Source of the DNA: Paludibacter sp.
Lineage (GTDB): Bacteria; Bacteroidota; Bacteroidia; Bacteroidales; Paludibacteraceae
Direction: 5' to 3'
Assembly: GCA_030655595.1 (NCBI GenBank)
Contig: JAUSNQ010000067.1
Span: 1 to 15,060, forward strand
Length of the DNA: 15,060 nucleotides
The notes below the pieces were generated by a model. The model was given only the letters and a program-made list of their open reading frames with translations, was not told the origin of the DNA and searched no databases. The position numbers and the translations under genes were made by a program. Below, piece after piece: positions 6,296 to 15,041 of this stretch (position 1 is the first letter of the stretch; every line of letters starts with the position of its first letter).

Positions 6296-7017
6296 ATGAT
6301 AACAAAAACATCCGGTATCGTCTTACGGACTGTCAAATATAGCGACAAGTCTTCAATTGCAACTGTATATACGCGTGAATTTGGAAGAGTTTCATTTATC
6401 ATTCATGGGATTTCGAGGAGAAAATCGGCAGTCAAATCAGCCTTTTTTCTACCGCTTTCTATTGTTGAGATAAACACAACGTATCATCCCGGAAAAGAAG
6501 TCCAACAACTACAAGATATCCGGATTGAACAAAGTCTGACCGGACTCAACCATAATCCTGTTAAAAATGCAATAACACTTTTTCTGGCTGAATTATTATA
6601 CAAAACACTCAGGCAGCCTGAAGCCGATGAAAGTACTTTTGATTTCCTTCAACAGGCGATTCAACTATTGGATTTAAGCGAGGATGGCATTGCCAACTTT
6701 CATTTGGTGTTTATGATCAAACTAAGCAAGTATCTTGGCTTTGAACCCAACGGCGATGAATTAAAAGGCAGTTACTTTGACTTGCTTAATGGTGTTTTTC
6801 TAAGCAGCAGACCCATACATAACCATTTTGTAAATCCTGAGATGACGCATATTTTCGCATCAATACTACATATCAATTTTGATAACATGCATGCCATTGA
6901 TTTATCCGCACCAAAAGGAATGAGTTGTTAAACTATCTCATCGATTATTACAAACTACACATGCCCGATTTTCACGGGTTAAATGCCACTGCGGTCTTAC
7001 ATGAAATTTTCAATTGA
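6296..7017 (+). pseudogene. recO: DNA repair protein RecO, frameshifted near its 3' end
   Basis: RecO loads RecA on SSB-coated DNA together with RecR and anneals strands. The ATG at 6296 begins MITKTSGIVLRTVKYSDKSS, the typical RecO OB-fold start. An in-frame ATG at 6257 would add 13 unlikely residues overlapping the promoter. As read, the frame stops at 6931 after ...APKGMSC, 211 aa. The -1 frame then carries on without a break as LLNYLIDYYKLHMPDF and ends at the TGA at 7015-7017, which looks like the normal C-terminal helices of Bacteroidota RecO. The switch falls at a run of four A (6913-6916). One more A would give ...APKRNELLNYL and a 240-aa protein of usual length. The cause may be a sequence error, a real mutation or ribosomal/polymerase slippage on AAAA. 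Many annotations would show only 6296-6931. The restored end overlaps the convergent S66 gene by 8 bp. Confidence 0.85.
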
Positions 7018-7900
7018 AATCAAGTATTGTGGTATCTGCTGATACAGCCAAAGAAACTCTTTTTCCAAGTATCAAAGGATAGTTTATTTCTTCATGTCCG
7101 GAAGGAAAACCAAAACAAACCGGAAAATCATGTGCATGTGTTGCACTCAAGATAATTTCTTTGATGTTTTTATGCATCAAAGGATCCTCAGTACAATTTG
7201 TAAAAGAGCCAACAATTAATCCTGACAATTGGGAGAAGATCCCGCTGAGTCTGAAATTTTGCATCATGCGGTCGATGTGATAGGGCTGTTCCCCAATATC
7301 TTCAATAAAAAGAATGGCATCATGATAATCCAAATCGTATTTGCTTCCTCGCAAACCACTTAGAACCGAAAGATTTCCTCCAATTAATTTACCATTTGCA
7401 TGCCCAAGTCTGTTTAAAGAATCTGAAGGTATGCTGTAAATAGGATTATTACCTAATAGTATTTCTCTCAAATTCTTTCGGGAAATAGTATCATCGGGTA
7501 ATTCAGTCAGGTGTTTAGCCATGATGCCATGTATTGAAGGTATATTCCTGTTGGACAGCACAGCATGTAAAATCGTAACGTCACTAAAGCCAATAATCCA
7601 TTTGGGATATTCTTCAATTCCAGAGAAATCTATTTTATCTACGATTTGAGCTAATCCATACCCACCGCGACTACACAGTATGGCCATTAAATCCTTGTCA
7701 TTGATTGCCTCCAGTAAATCCTGAATTCTTTGAGCTTCAGTACCGGCAAATCGTCCATACACCTCACGGGCAAATTTACCTTCAGAGACATCAAATCCCC
7801 AGCTTCTAAAAACATTCGCAGCACCATCTATCAAAGCAGGTTCGATAACTCCCGAGGGAGAAATAATTCTGATTCTTTTTGTGTGTGAAAAGTTTTCCAC
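7010..7900 (-). CDS. ldcA: S66-family LD-carboxypeptidase (muramoyltetrapeptide carboxypeptidase)
   Basis: A 296-aa cytoplasmic serine peptidase of family S66. Such enzymes remove the terminal D-alanine from tetrapeptides during murein recycling. The N-terminal domain has the IISPSG start, SRGGYG (78-83) and the nucleophile S106 in GFSDVT. The C-terminal domain has IGGNLSVLSGL, E200 in FIEDIGE and H269 in SGHE, completing the Ser-Glu-His triad. There is no signal peptide, as expected. Some S66 members hydrolyse microcin C-like compounds instead (MccF), and sequence reading alone does not fully separate the two. The gene is the last of a leftward block and starts 50 nt after the ABC permease. 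Its TGA lies in TCAATTGA (7010-7017), shared with the restored recO stop codon on the other strand. No terminator separates the two genes. Confidence 0.9.
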   Translation of the reverse strand: MENFSHTKRIRIISPSGVIEPALIDGAANVFRSWGFDVSEGKFAREVYGRFAGTEAQRIQDLLEAINDKDLMAILCSRGGYGLAQIVDKIDFSGIEEYPKWIIGFSDVTILHAVLSNRNIPSIHGIMAKHLTELPDDTISRKNLREILLGNNPIYSIPSDSLNRLGHANGKLIGGNLSVLSGLRGSKYDLDYHDAILFIEDIGEQPYHIDRMMQNFRLSGIFSQLSGLIVGSFTNCTEDPLMHKNIKEIILSATHAHDFPVCFGFPSGHEEINYPLILGKRVSLAVSADTTILDFN

Positions 7901-7950
7901 AAGTTAAATGATTAGAATTTATTTATATTAATGTAGATAACATCTATTGT

Positions 7951-9276
7951 TTATCCCCGGTAGAAAACCCATTTCATCATTTCCCTCCAGGTAATTTTCT
8001 TCCCATACATCAAAATACCTGTCCGATAAATTTTTCCTGCAACCCAGGTACTCCCGATAAAAGAAAGGACTAGTATTGCAAGAGAAAGAGATATTTGCCA
8101 AAAAGGTACGCCAAAAGGCAATCGAACCATCATCACGATGGGTGATGTAAAAGGTATCATCGAGCACCAAAAGGCTAGTGGCCCATCTGGGTTTTCGGCA
8201 CTGTAAAGCGCAGCATAGATGGCAAAGATGATGGGCAATGTCAAAGGCAACGAGAATTGCTGTGTATCTGTTTCGTTATCAACAGCAGAGCCTATAGCAG
8301 CAAATAAAGAAGCATAAAGGAGATAACCTCCCAGAAAATACAAAACGAAGAGGATTCCGGTTTTAACAAAGTCAAAATGATTCAAAGCAAGTAACAATTC
8401 TGACACAACACCGTCCTGATCATCAAAAGGCAATTGTGCAGTCGCGATGCCCATGGTTTGTGCTTGCTGGTATGATTCTACATCGAGTGTCGTACCAAAA
8501 ATGCTTGACAACACAGCGACTAAAGTTATTGACAAGATAACCCAAAGTGCAAACTGGGTGAGACCTACCATTGCAATTCCGACAATTTTCCCCATCATCA
8601 ACTGAAATGGTTTTACCGACGAAATAATCACTTCCACAATGCGACTTGTTTTTTCTTGTACCACACCTGACATGACTTGAGCACCATAAACTACTATAAA
8701 AATATAAATTATAAATGCTGAAATCATCCCGATAATGACTGCTAACTCCGCAGAACCCATTTTTTCTTCCCCGTCTTTACCCCACTTGACAGTTTTTACA
8801 TCAATATTGACCTTGGTTTGCTCTACCAACTCCTTGAAATTAGGGATATTCAAATCAGCCAACTTTTTGTCTTCAACAAAAGTTTTGAGTAAGCCTGAAA
8901 CATAAGATTTGAGGTCCAAACCAACCTGATCTTCAGAAAACAATGTAGCAGCTTTAGGATTAACAGTCAAATCTTCTGAGATAAACAATATTGCGCTATA
9001 ACTTGAACCGGGAGTAGTATTTCTAAATTCATCCAAAGGTTGAATTACCGACTCAAACACATAATTCTCATTATCCACAAAGACAGAGGCGTATAGACCT
9101 GTTTGGTCAATTACAACAATTTTCTTCACGGCATCGTCTTTAATTTGAGACAATAGAAGTGGGACCATAATCATACCGGCAATCAATACAGGGGTAAGAA
9201 AAGTCAGAATAATAAAGGAGGGTTTCATCACCCTTGTGGTATATTCTCTTTTGATAATCAGGGCTATTTTACTCAT
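7951..9276 (-). CDS. ABC-2 type transporter permease, NatB-like
   Basis: A 441-aa membrane protein. A first membrane helix (about residues 18-42) is followed by a large extracytoplasmic domain (about 45-180) and then a cluster of five or more helices (about 185-420). The conserved cytoplasmic segment VVQEKTSRIVEVIISSVKPFQLMMGK between helices is characteristic of ABC-2 permeases of the NatB/YhaP type, which export Na+ in Bacillus or act in envelope homeostasis. The substrate is not predictable here. Its ATG overlaps the end of the upstream ATPase gene by 8 nt (ATGAGTAA), so the two are translationally coupled and form one transporter. A homodimer or a single copy carrying all helices is likely because no second permease gene is present. 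Confidence 0.9.
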   Translation of the reverse strand: MSKIALIIKREYTTRVMKPSFIILTFLTPVLIAGMIMVPLLLSQIKDDAVKKIVVIDQTGLYASVFVDNENYVFESVIQPLDEFRNTTPGSSYSAILFISEDLTVNPKAATLFSEDQVGLDLKSYVSGLLKTFVEDKKLADLNIPNFKELVEQTKVNIDVKTVKWGKDGEEKMGSAELAVIIGMISAFIIYIFIVVYGAQVMSGVVQEKTSRIVEVIISSVKPFQLMMGKIVGIAMVGLTQFALWVILSITLVAVLSSIFGTTLDVESYQQAQTMGIATAQLPFDDQDGVVSELLLALNHFDFVKTGILFVLYFLGGYLLYASLFAAIGSAVDNETDTQQFSLPLTLPIIFAIYAALYSAENPDGPLAFWCSMIPFTSPIVMMVRLPFGVPFWQISLSLAILVLSFIGSTWVAGKIYRTGILMYGKKITWREMMKWVFYRG

Positions 9277-10180
9277 GGCTTAAGGGTTTTGATGTTACAG
9301 TCTGAATAAAAACATCGTTCATAGATGGTAGAATCTCTTCAAATGCAACCAATTCTGATTGCTCCATGATCTTGGTTAACAAACTATTGTTTAAATCATT
9401 GTTAGTTGCTCGAAGTACATATTCAAACGAATGATGATTTTCTTTTTGCTCCAAAATCTCAAACCCATTTGAAAACAAATTATTTTTAGTTATTACCCGA
9501 TATGTGCCCGTTGCATGAGAAGCTCTTATTTCAGCCACATTGCCTTGCAAAACAATTCTGGAATGATCAATTAATGAAATATGACTGCACAGCTCTTCAA
9601 CGGATGACATATTGTGTGTAGAAAAAATGATGGTTGCACCGTTTTCCTGCAAATTGATAATTTCCTTTTTCAGTAATTCAGTATTGACAGGATCAAATCC
9701 GCTAAAAGGTTCGTCGAATATTAATAATTTGGGTTGATGCAGGATTGTAGTAATAAACTGAACTTTTTGTGCCATTCCTTTAGAAAGTTCCTCAACTTTT
9801 TTATTCCACCAGGATTGGATTTCAAATTTTTCAAACCAGAATTTGAGGGCTTTCTGGGCATCTTGCTTGGTCATTCCCTTTAACTGAGCAAGATACAAGG
9901 CCTGCTCTCCAACTTTCATTTTCTTATACAATCCTCTTTCTTCGGGAAGATAACCAATATGTCGCACATCTTCGAAAGTAAGTTTCTTTCCGTTTAGCAG
10001 CACCTCTCCACTATCAGGAGCGGTAATACAATTGATGATACGAATTAGGGTTGTCTTTCCGGCACCGTTAGGCCCAAGCAAACCATAAACCGAATTCTCG
10101 GGTATCTCCAAACTCACTCTTGCGAGTGCCAAGTGACCGGAGAATTGTTTTACAACATTTTTTACTTCTAATAAATTCAT
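9269..10180 (-). CDS. ABC transporter ATP-binding protein, NatA/DrrA-like
   Basis: The energising subunit for the adjacent permease. Counting from an upstream TTG, the Walker A motif GPNGAGKT lies at 38-45, the signature LSKGM at 134-138, Walker B LLIFDEP at 154-160 (catalytic E159) and the switch histidine at 191. A C-terminal extension of about 90 residues after the nucleotide-binding domain matches the DrrA/NatA type of exporter ATPase. I place the start at the ATG at 10180 (303 aa, MNLLEVKNVVKQF). The two-codon extension to 10186 would need a TTG start and has no support. It follows radC by 21 bp and overlaps the permease by 8 bp, so all three are likely one transcript. Confidence 0.93.
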   Translation of the reverse strand: MNLLEVKNVVKQFSGHLALARVSLEIPENSVYGLLGPNGAGKTTLIRIINCITAPDSGEVLLNGKKLTFEDVRHIGYLPEERGLYKKMKVGEQALYLAQLKGMTKQDAQKALKFWFEKFEIQSWWNKKVEELSKGMAQKVQFITTILHQPKLLIFDEPFSGFDPVNTELLKKEIINLQENGATIIFSTHNMSSVEELCSHISLIDHSRIVLQGNVAEIRASHATGTYRVITKNNLFSNGFEILEQKENHHSFEYVLRATNNDLNNSLLTKIMEQSELVAFEEILPSMNDVFIQTVTSKPLSHE

Positions 10181-10201
10181 AGCCAATACATTATTTACAT
10201 A

Positions 10202-10903
10202 CTACAATTTTCCTTCATCACAAAAACTATAAAAACTTCCTCGTGCGATGATGATGTGATCCAACAAGCGTATCCCAATGGCTTCGCAACCAGTTTTGAT
10301 ATGTTGCGTCACTTTATCATCTTCTCTGCTTGGATGTTTCTGTCCTGACGGATGGTTGTGAGCAACAGCAATGCAAGCAGCTTTCTTCTCGAGTGCCAGC
10401 TTTAGAATCATCGGTACATCAACTACCGTATTTCGACTCCCACCCTGTGTTAATTTTTTGGTTTCAATAACTTTATTTCCTCCGTCAAGCAATGCAATCC
10501 AAAATTCTTCATATTCTAAATCAATCAGATATGTTTCAAACAAATGAAAGAGTTCTGAACTGGAATTGATTTTTTTACGACCGACTACATCATTGGTCTT
10601 ACGCCTTTTTCCTAATTCCAAAGCAGCAATGATTGTAACAGCTTTTGCTTCACCAATTCCTTTGAACTTTCTACACAAATCTGAAACAGATAATTGTGCG
10701 AGTTCGTTGATATTATTATGACATGCTACCATAATCCTGCGTGCGAGCTCCACTGCTGACTCGTTTTTACTACCTGATGCAATTAGTATCGCAAGCAATT
10801 CGGCATCAGACAAGACAACTGAACCGTTTTTAAGCAGCTTTTCTCGTGGTCGGTCCTCCTCCGACCATTCACGGATGGTGAGGTGTTTTCCTTGTTCGGT
10901 CAT
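10202..10903 (-). CDS. radC: RadC-family JAB1/MPN metalloprotein
   Basis: A 233-aa protein of standard RadC length. The N-terminal part carries a helix-hairpin-helix-like region (FKGIGEAKAVTIIAALELGKR, 80-100). The C-terminal JAB1/MPN domain has the intact zinc motif H182-x-H184-x10-D195 within AHNHPSG...PSREDD. Despite the name, a direct role in radiation repair has been withdrawn for E. coli RadC and the biochemical function is unsettled; related proteins are linked to mobile elements and natural transformation. Here it sits in an ordinary chromosomal setting as the first gene of a leftward block with the ABC transporter and LdcA. A perfect -7 element lies only 8 bp upstream of the ATG, implying a nearly leaderless message if used. 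Confidence 0.95.
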   Translation of the reverse strand: MTEQGKHLTIREWSEEDRPREKLLKNGSVVLSDAELLAILIASGSKNESAVELARRIMVACHNNINELAQLSVSDLCRKFKGIGEAKAVTIIAALELGKRRKTNDVVGRKKINSSSELFHLFETYLIDLEYEEFWIALLDGGNKVIETKKLTQGGSRNTVVDVPMILKLALEKKAACIAVAHNHPSGQKHPSREDDKVTQHIKTGCEAIGIRLLDHIIIARGSFYSFCDEGKL

Positions 10904-10910
10904 TTGTAAA

Positions 10911-10918
10911 CAAAAATA
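10911..10918 (-). promoter_or_regulatory. candidate -7 element for radC and the leftward block
   Basis: The leftward strand reads TATTTTTG, an exact TAnnTTTG. No TTG lies 19-21 nt upstream, and the predicted start would be only a few bases before the ATG, so the element is uncertain. Confidence 0.4.
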
Positions 10919-11006
10919 AAGTTTTCAATTCGGGTTTCGGCGGTAAAAGTAAATAAAAAAGTTTTATCAAAGTACGCAAAAGGTAAAAATTAATCAGAAA
11001 AAACTG

Positions 11007-11014
11007 TATATTAG
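11007..11014 (+). promoter_or_regulatory. candidate -7 element for udk
   Basis: TATATTAG differs from TAnnTTTG at one position and ends 21 bp before the udk ATG. No -33 element is evident at the right distance. Confidence 0.35.
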
Positions 11015-11035
11015 CACGCAAAAAATACAATATTT

Positions 11036-11662
11036 ATGCTCATCATTGGAATTGCAGGCGGAACAGGTTCCGGAAAAACAACAGTTGTCAAGAAAATTAT
11101 CGAAAAACTCCCTAATAATGAAGTCGTTATCTTACCGCAAGACTCATATTACCGGGACAGCAGCGACAAGCCATTAGAGGAAAGGTTGGAAATAAACTTC
11201 GACCATCCCGACTCTATAGAATGGGATTTGCTTGTCAAACATTTATCAGAATTAAAAATGGGACACAGCATCGAACAACCCATATATTCTTATCTTACTT
11301 GTACACGAGCCAAAGAAACTATTCCTGTCAAACCCTGCAAAGTTGTTATTGTTGAAGGAATATTGATCCTGACCAATGCCAAGCTTAGAAACCTCCTTGA
11401 TTTAAAAGTCTTTGTGGATGCAGATGCCGATGACAGATTAATTCGGGTGATTAACCGTGACATTGTGGAACGCGGTCGATCGGTCAACAAAGTGATGGAA
11501 AGGTATGAGCAAACCGTTAAACCGATGCATTTGCAATTTATTGAACCCACGAAGCGTTTTGCGAATATCATTGTTCCTCAAGGTGGAAATAATCATATTG
11601 CCATTGATATTCTGACCAAATTTATTCTGGATTTTCTGAAAAGCGAACAAAGCAATTCGTAA
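11036..11662 (+). CDS. udk: uridine kinase
   Basis: A 208-aa cytoplasmic kinase that phosphorylates uridine and cytidine to UMP and CMP in pyrimidine salvage. The P-loop GGTGSGKTT is at residues 8-16. D36 in QDSYYRD is the expected catalytic base. FDHPDS (55-60) binds the nucleoside, and the lid region RDIVERGRS (141-149) supplies phosphate-binding arginines. Length and motif order match bacterial Udk and not phosphoribulokinase, which is longer. The start MLIIGIAGG places the P-loop at the normal distance. The gene is divergent from radC (132 bp apart) and convergent with secDF, from which a shared hairpin separates it. Confidence 0.96.
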   Translation: MLIIGIAGGTGSGKTTVVKKIIEKLPNNEVVILPQDSYYRDSSDKPLEERLEINFDHPDSIEWDLLVKHLSELKMGHSIEQPIYSYLTCTRAKETIPVKPCKVVIVEGILILTNAKLRNLLDLKVFVDADADDRLIRVINRDIVERGRSVNKVMERYEQTVKPMHLQFIEPTKRFANIIVPQGGNNHIAIDILTKFILDFLKSEQSNS

Positions 11663-11682
11663 AATCAATCACCTAATTCAAC

Positions 11683-11730
11683 AAAAAGGACCGGTTTTAA
11701 TTAAAAAACCAGTCCTTTTGCTTTTATAAA
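11683..11730. terminator. bidirectional terminator between udk and secDF
   Basis: AAAAGGAC / GTCCTTTT (outer, 8 bp) and GGTTTT / AAAACC (inner, 6 bp) form one hairpin interrupted at a single position. That position is a C-A mismatch in the rightward RNA but a G-U wobble in the leftward RNA. T-rich tails follow on both strands. It can end both convergent genes and should be slightly more stable for secDF. Confidence 0.85.
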
Positions 11731-11752
11731 AATCAATCGAAATCTTCAATCT

Positions 11753-14743
11753 TTATTTTTTAACTTCTTCATTTTTCAATTTTTTCTTATACAGCTCATA
11801 AGTCACAGGAGCAGCAATAAATATAGAAGAATAAGTTCCGAGAACAATACCAAACAACATGGCAAAGATAAAACCACGTATTGTTTCTCCACCAAACATA
11901 AATATGATAAACAATACCATGATGGTACTAACAGAAGTACTGAAGGTACGACTTAACATCGCATTGATTGCATCATTGATCACTGATTTTCTATCTCGTT
12001 TGGGATACAAGCCGATGAATTCCCGGATACGGTCGAAAATAATCACGGTATCGTTGACAGAATAACCTACTACAGTAAGGATAGCCGCAATAAATGCCTG
12101 ATCAATCTCCATGGAGAACGGCATGATGCTATAAAGCAAAGAGAATGCTCCTAAAGTAATGATGGTGTCATGAACCAAACCGACAATCGCACCCAAAGAA
12201 TAACCGATGGTACGGAAACGCACCAGGATATACAATCCGATGGCAACAATAGCAAAAAGCACCGCCCATATAGCAGATCGTTTTATATCATCGGCAATTG
12301 TCGGCCCTACTTTTTGTGAGCTCATGATATATTGCTCTACGAATTCAGACAAAGAAGTATCATCCAACAATGGTTTTAAACCCTCATACAAGCGAGCTTC
12401 CATTTCATCGTCAATGGTCTCAGAATTATCATCAATTTTAAATTTAGTTGAGACACGCACCTGATTCTCCGAACCAATAGTAATTACCTGAACAGGAGTT
12501 CCATCAAAGGCATCGGCTAACATATCGCGCACATCCTGTGTTTTCACGGGCTCTTCAAAACGTATCACATAATTTCTACCACCACTAAAATCAATTCCTA
12601 AACTGAATCCTCTTGTAGCAAAAGAAATAACACTGATTAAAATCAAAGCCGCTGAAATATAATAAGCTACTCTTCTTCCTCCAATGAAGTTTAGTTTTGT
12701 GTTCTGGAACCAACCTTGGGTTGTTTTGGTAGTAAAAGGAAGTTCTTTTGCTTTTTTGCTGTTGGCATAAGTATCAAGCATCAACCTTGTAAGAAAAACT
12801 GCTGAAATAAAAGAAGTAATGATACCAATAATCAAGGTATTTGCAAAACCTTTGATGGGTCCGGTTCCGAATATTGACAACACAATACCTGTAATCAAGG
12901 TTGTTACGTTCGCATCGACAATGGCAGAAATAGCTCCTTTAAATCCATCATCAATGGCTCGTTTCATGGCTTTGCCAGCACGCATTTCTTCTCTTATACG
13001 CTCATAAATCAGCACATTCGCATCGACTGCCATACCCAAGGTCAGCACGATACCGGCAATACCCGGTAAGGTTAAAACTGCTGAGAAAGAGGCCAAAATT
13101 CCGAACAGGAAGAACACATTAATAAAGAGCGCCATATCGGCAATCAAACCGGGAATCAAACCATAATAGAATATCATGTAAAGCAATACCAAAACAAAGG
13201 CAATGATAAATGAAATCAAACCCCGGTTGATGGCTTCCTGTCCCAACGAAGGACCCACAACATCTTCCTGTACAATGCGAGCAGGAGCAGGCATCTTACC
13301 TGACTTTAAAGTGTTGGCTAAATCCTTGGCTTCCTCTACAGTGAAATTACCGGTGATTTGTGATTGACCTCCTGAAATTTCGGTATTCACAGTTGGAATT
13401 GAATAGATATAGCCATCCAAAGCAATAGCAATTGATTTGCCAATATTCTCCTTGGTCATACGAGCCCAGATTTTAGCTCCTTCACTATTCATACTCATTG
13501 ATACATTGGCATACGCTGAAGTTTGACTAAAGTCAGCTCTTGCATCAGTAATAGACTCACCCCCAAGAGGAGCACGGTTATCACGATTAGTCTTGATGGC
13601 AATCAATTGATAGATATCACCTCTTTCGTTGATCGCTTTTACTGTCCAACGCAAACCCAGATTAGCAGGAAGAAGTTCTTTGACAGCTCTTTGAGCAAAA
13701 TAGCCATTGATACGTGCTGTATCTTTGTAATGAGCATAACCAACTACGGGACCTCTGCTAAACTGACCTGTTTCGATGCCGGGAACTTGTAGTACAGATA
13801 ATAATGGATGGTCTTTTCTTAATTGCTCCTGTAATTTCAAGGAGTCAACAGCTACTTCCTCGTCTTTCAACGCAGCTATCAAACTATCCTGTTTGGTAAG
13901 CGGAGCATCCTGAATAACTTGTTCCTTTTCTTTAACTTCAGCCGACTGTTCGGTTTTCATTGTGTCAACCGGAGCTTTAAGAGTAGCCAAGACCCGATCA
14001 GCTTCCATAATATTACTTATAATCTCGGTCAACTCAAAAGTTTCCCAAAACTCAAGATTGGCGGATCCCTGCAAAAGTTTACGAACACGTTCCGGCTCTT
14101 TTACACCAGGCAATTCGATTAAAATTCGCCCAACATTGTTATTATCTCTTTGGATATTCGGCTGAACAACCCCAAATCGGTCGATACGTGAACGAAGCAC
14201 ATTGAATGAATTGCTGATTGCTCCATCAATTTCTTTTTGCAAAACAGAAACTACCTCACTATTCGTTGATCTGAGCGAAATTTGATCTTTCAGCTCCATG
14301 GTACTGAATATGGAAGCCAACTGGCCTTGCGGATTAATTTCCTCAAATGCCTTGACAAAAAGATTTAAATAATCAATCTGACTATTTGTTTTCTGACGTT
14401 CAGATGCAGTTTGCATTGCCTGGACAAATTCGGGACTGTTGTTGTAGCCGGACAAAGCCTTTAGAATATCAGCCACTGAAACTTCCAATGTCACATTCAT
14501 ACCCCCTTTCAGGTCTAATCCTAAATTAATTTCTTTTTCGCGACATTCTTTCAGCGTGTAACCAAAGTAAACTTTTTCACCTGAAAGAGAATCAAGATAT
14601 TGATACTCCTTCATTTTATCACCTGCAGCAAACTCTTTGGCTTTTTGATTATATGTACCAGTTACTACTGAAAATGAAAGGTAAAACAAACTTACTAAGG
14701 CAAGCAAAATTGCTAAAACTCTTACAATACCTTTGTTTTGCAT
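11753..14743 (-). CDS. secDF: protein translocase subunit SecDF (SecD-SecF fusion)
   Basis: A 996-aa inner-membrane protein that uses the proton gradient to help pull exported proteins through SecYEG. The SecD half has a first membrane helix (7-27), LGLDLKGGMNV (74-84), a large periplasmic P1 domain with a charged, low-complexity insertion at about residues 255-310, then five helices including AVDANVLIYERI (about 572-583). The SecF half begins near residue 690 and has GIDFSGGRNYV (about 716-726), a smaller periplasmic domain and SVNDTVIIFDRI (about 895-906). Each half thus has six helices. Fusion of the two is the normal state in Bacteroidota. The C-terminus is short and basic (KKKLKNEEVKK). 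It is transcribed alone as far as the window shows, from a -7 element about 48 bp upstream. Confidence 0.97.
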   Translation of the reverse strand: MQNKGIVRVLAILLALVSLFYLSFSVVTGTYNQKAKEFAAGDKMKEYQYLDSLSGEKVYFGYTLKECREKEINLGLDLKGGMNVTLEVSVADILKALSGYNNSPEFVQAMQTASERQKTNSQIDYLNLFVKAFEEINPQGQLASIFSTMELKDQISLRSTNSEVVSVLQKEIDGAISNSFNVLRSRIDRFGVVQPNIQRDNNNVGRILIELPGVKEPERVRKLLQGSANLEFWETFELTEIISNIMEADRVLATLKAPVDTMKTEQSAEVKEKEQVIQDAPLTKQDSLIAALKDEEVAVDSLKLQEQLRKDHPLLSVLQVPGIETGQFSRGPVVGYAHYKDTARINGYFAQRAVKELLPANLGLRWTVKAINERGDIYQLIAIKTNRDNRAPLGGESITDARADFSQTSAYANVSMSMNSEGAKIWARMTKENIGKSIAIALDGYIYSIPTVNTEISGGQSQITGNFTVEEAKDLANTLKSGKMPAPARIVQEDVVGPSLGQEAINRGLISFIIAFVLVLLYMIFYYGLIPGLIADMALFINVFFLFGILASFSAVLTLPGIAGIVLTLGMAVDANVLIYERIREEMRAGKAMKRAIDDGFKGAISAIVDANVTTLITGIVLSIFGTGPIKGFANTLIIGIITSFISAVFLTRLMLDTYANSKKAKELPFTTKTTQGWFQNTKLNFIGGRRVAYYISAALILISVISFATRGFSLGIDFSGGRNYVIRFEEPVKTQDVRDMLADAFDGTPVQVITIGSENQVRVSTKFKIDDNSETIDDEMEARLYEGLKPLLDDTSLSEFVEQYIMSSQKVGPTIADDIKRSAIWAVLFAIVAIGLYILVRFRTIGYSLGAIVGLVHDTIITLGAFSLLYSIMPFSMEIDQAFIAAILTVVGYSVNDTVIIFDRIREFIGLYPKRDRKSVINDAINAMLSRTFSTSVSTIMVLFIIFMFGGETIRGFIFAMLFGIVLGTYSSIFIAAPVTYELYKKKLKNEEVKK

Positions 14744-14790
14744 GGAAATTTTTTATTTAATAAAACAATAATTATTTTTTTAACGAGCCG

Positions 14791-14798
14791 CAAATATA
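14791..14798 (-). promoter_or_regulatory. -7 element of the secDF promoter
   Basis: The leftward strand reads TATATTTG, an exact match to TAnnTTTG. The nearest TTG (14817-14815) is 16 nt upstream, shorter than the usual 19-21, with a run of nine A between. Predicted start is near 14785, giving an AT-rich leader of about 40 nt. Confidence 0.6.
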
Positions 14799-14819
14799 AT
14801 ATTTTTTTTTGATACAATC

Positions 14820-14840
14820 ACTTATTATCAAGTAATAAGT
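14820..14840. repeat. 8-bp dyad upstream of the secDF promoter
   Basis: ACTTATTA and TAATAAGT flank a TCAAG centre. It lies about 22 bp upstream of the secDF -7 element, just beyond its weak -33 region, so an operator or activator site is possible. Chance is also plausible at this base composition. The remaining spacer to the tRNA promoter holds only a small CCGAC/GTCGG hairpin (14869-14883). Confidence 0.3.
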
Positions 14841-14925
14841 CATAACTCATAGTGAATAGCCTACTCAGCCGACCTCTTGTCGGTACTGCAAATTGAATCT
14901 CCGGCTCAAAAAATCACAAAAAAGA

Positions 14926-14956
14926 TTTGGAGGTTCAAAAAATTGCATTACCTTTG
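14926..14956 (+). promoter_or_regulatory. promoter of initiator tRNA-fMet
   Basis: A TTTG -33 element (14926-14929) and a perfect -7 element TACCTTTG (14949-14956) are separated by exactly 19 nt. Predicted transcription starts near 14963, about 7 nt before the mature tRNA. Confidence 0.88.
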
Positions 14957-14969
14957 CAGTCCAAAATAT

Positions 14970-15041
<72 letters not shown>

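Noticed and set aside
6911..6931. Programmed -1 frameshifting as the default explanation for recO
   Set aside because: The site is only A AAA followed by G, not a full tandem slippery heptamer, and I saw no clear stimulatory stem after it; a one-base indel is simpler, though slippage is not excluded.
10181..10186. TTG start for the ABC ATPase two codons upstream of the ATG
   Set aside because: The ATG at 10180 matches the family start and there is no ribosome-binding signal favouring TTG.
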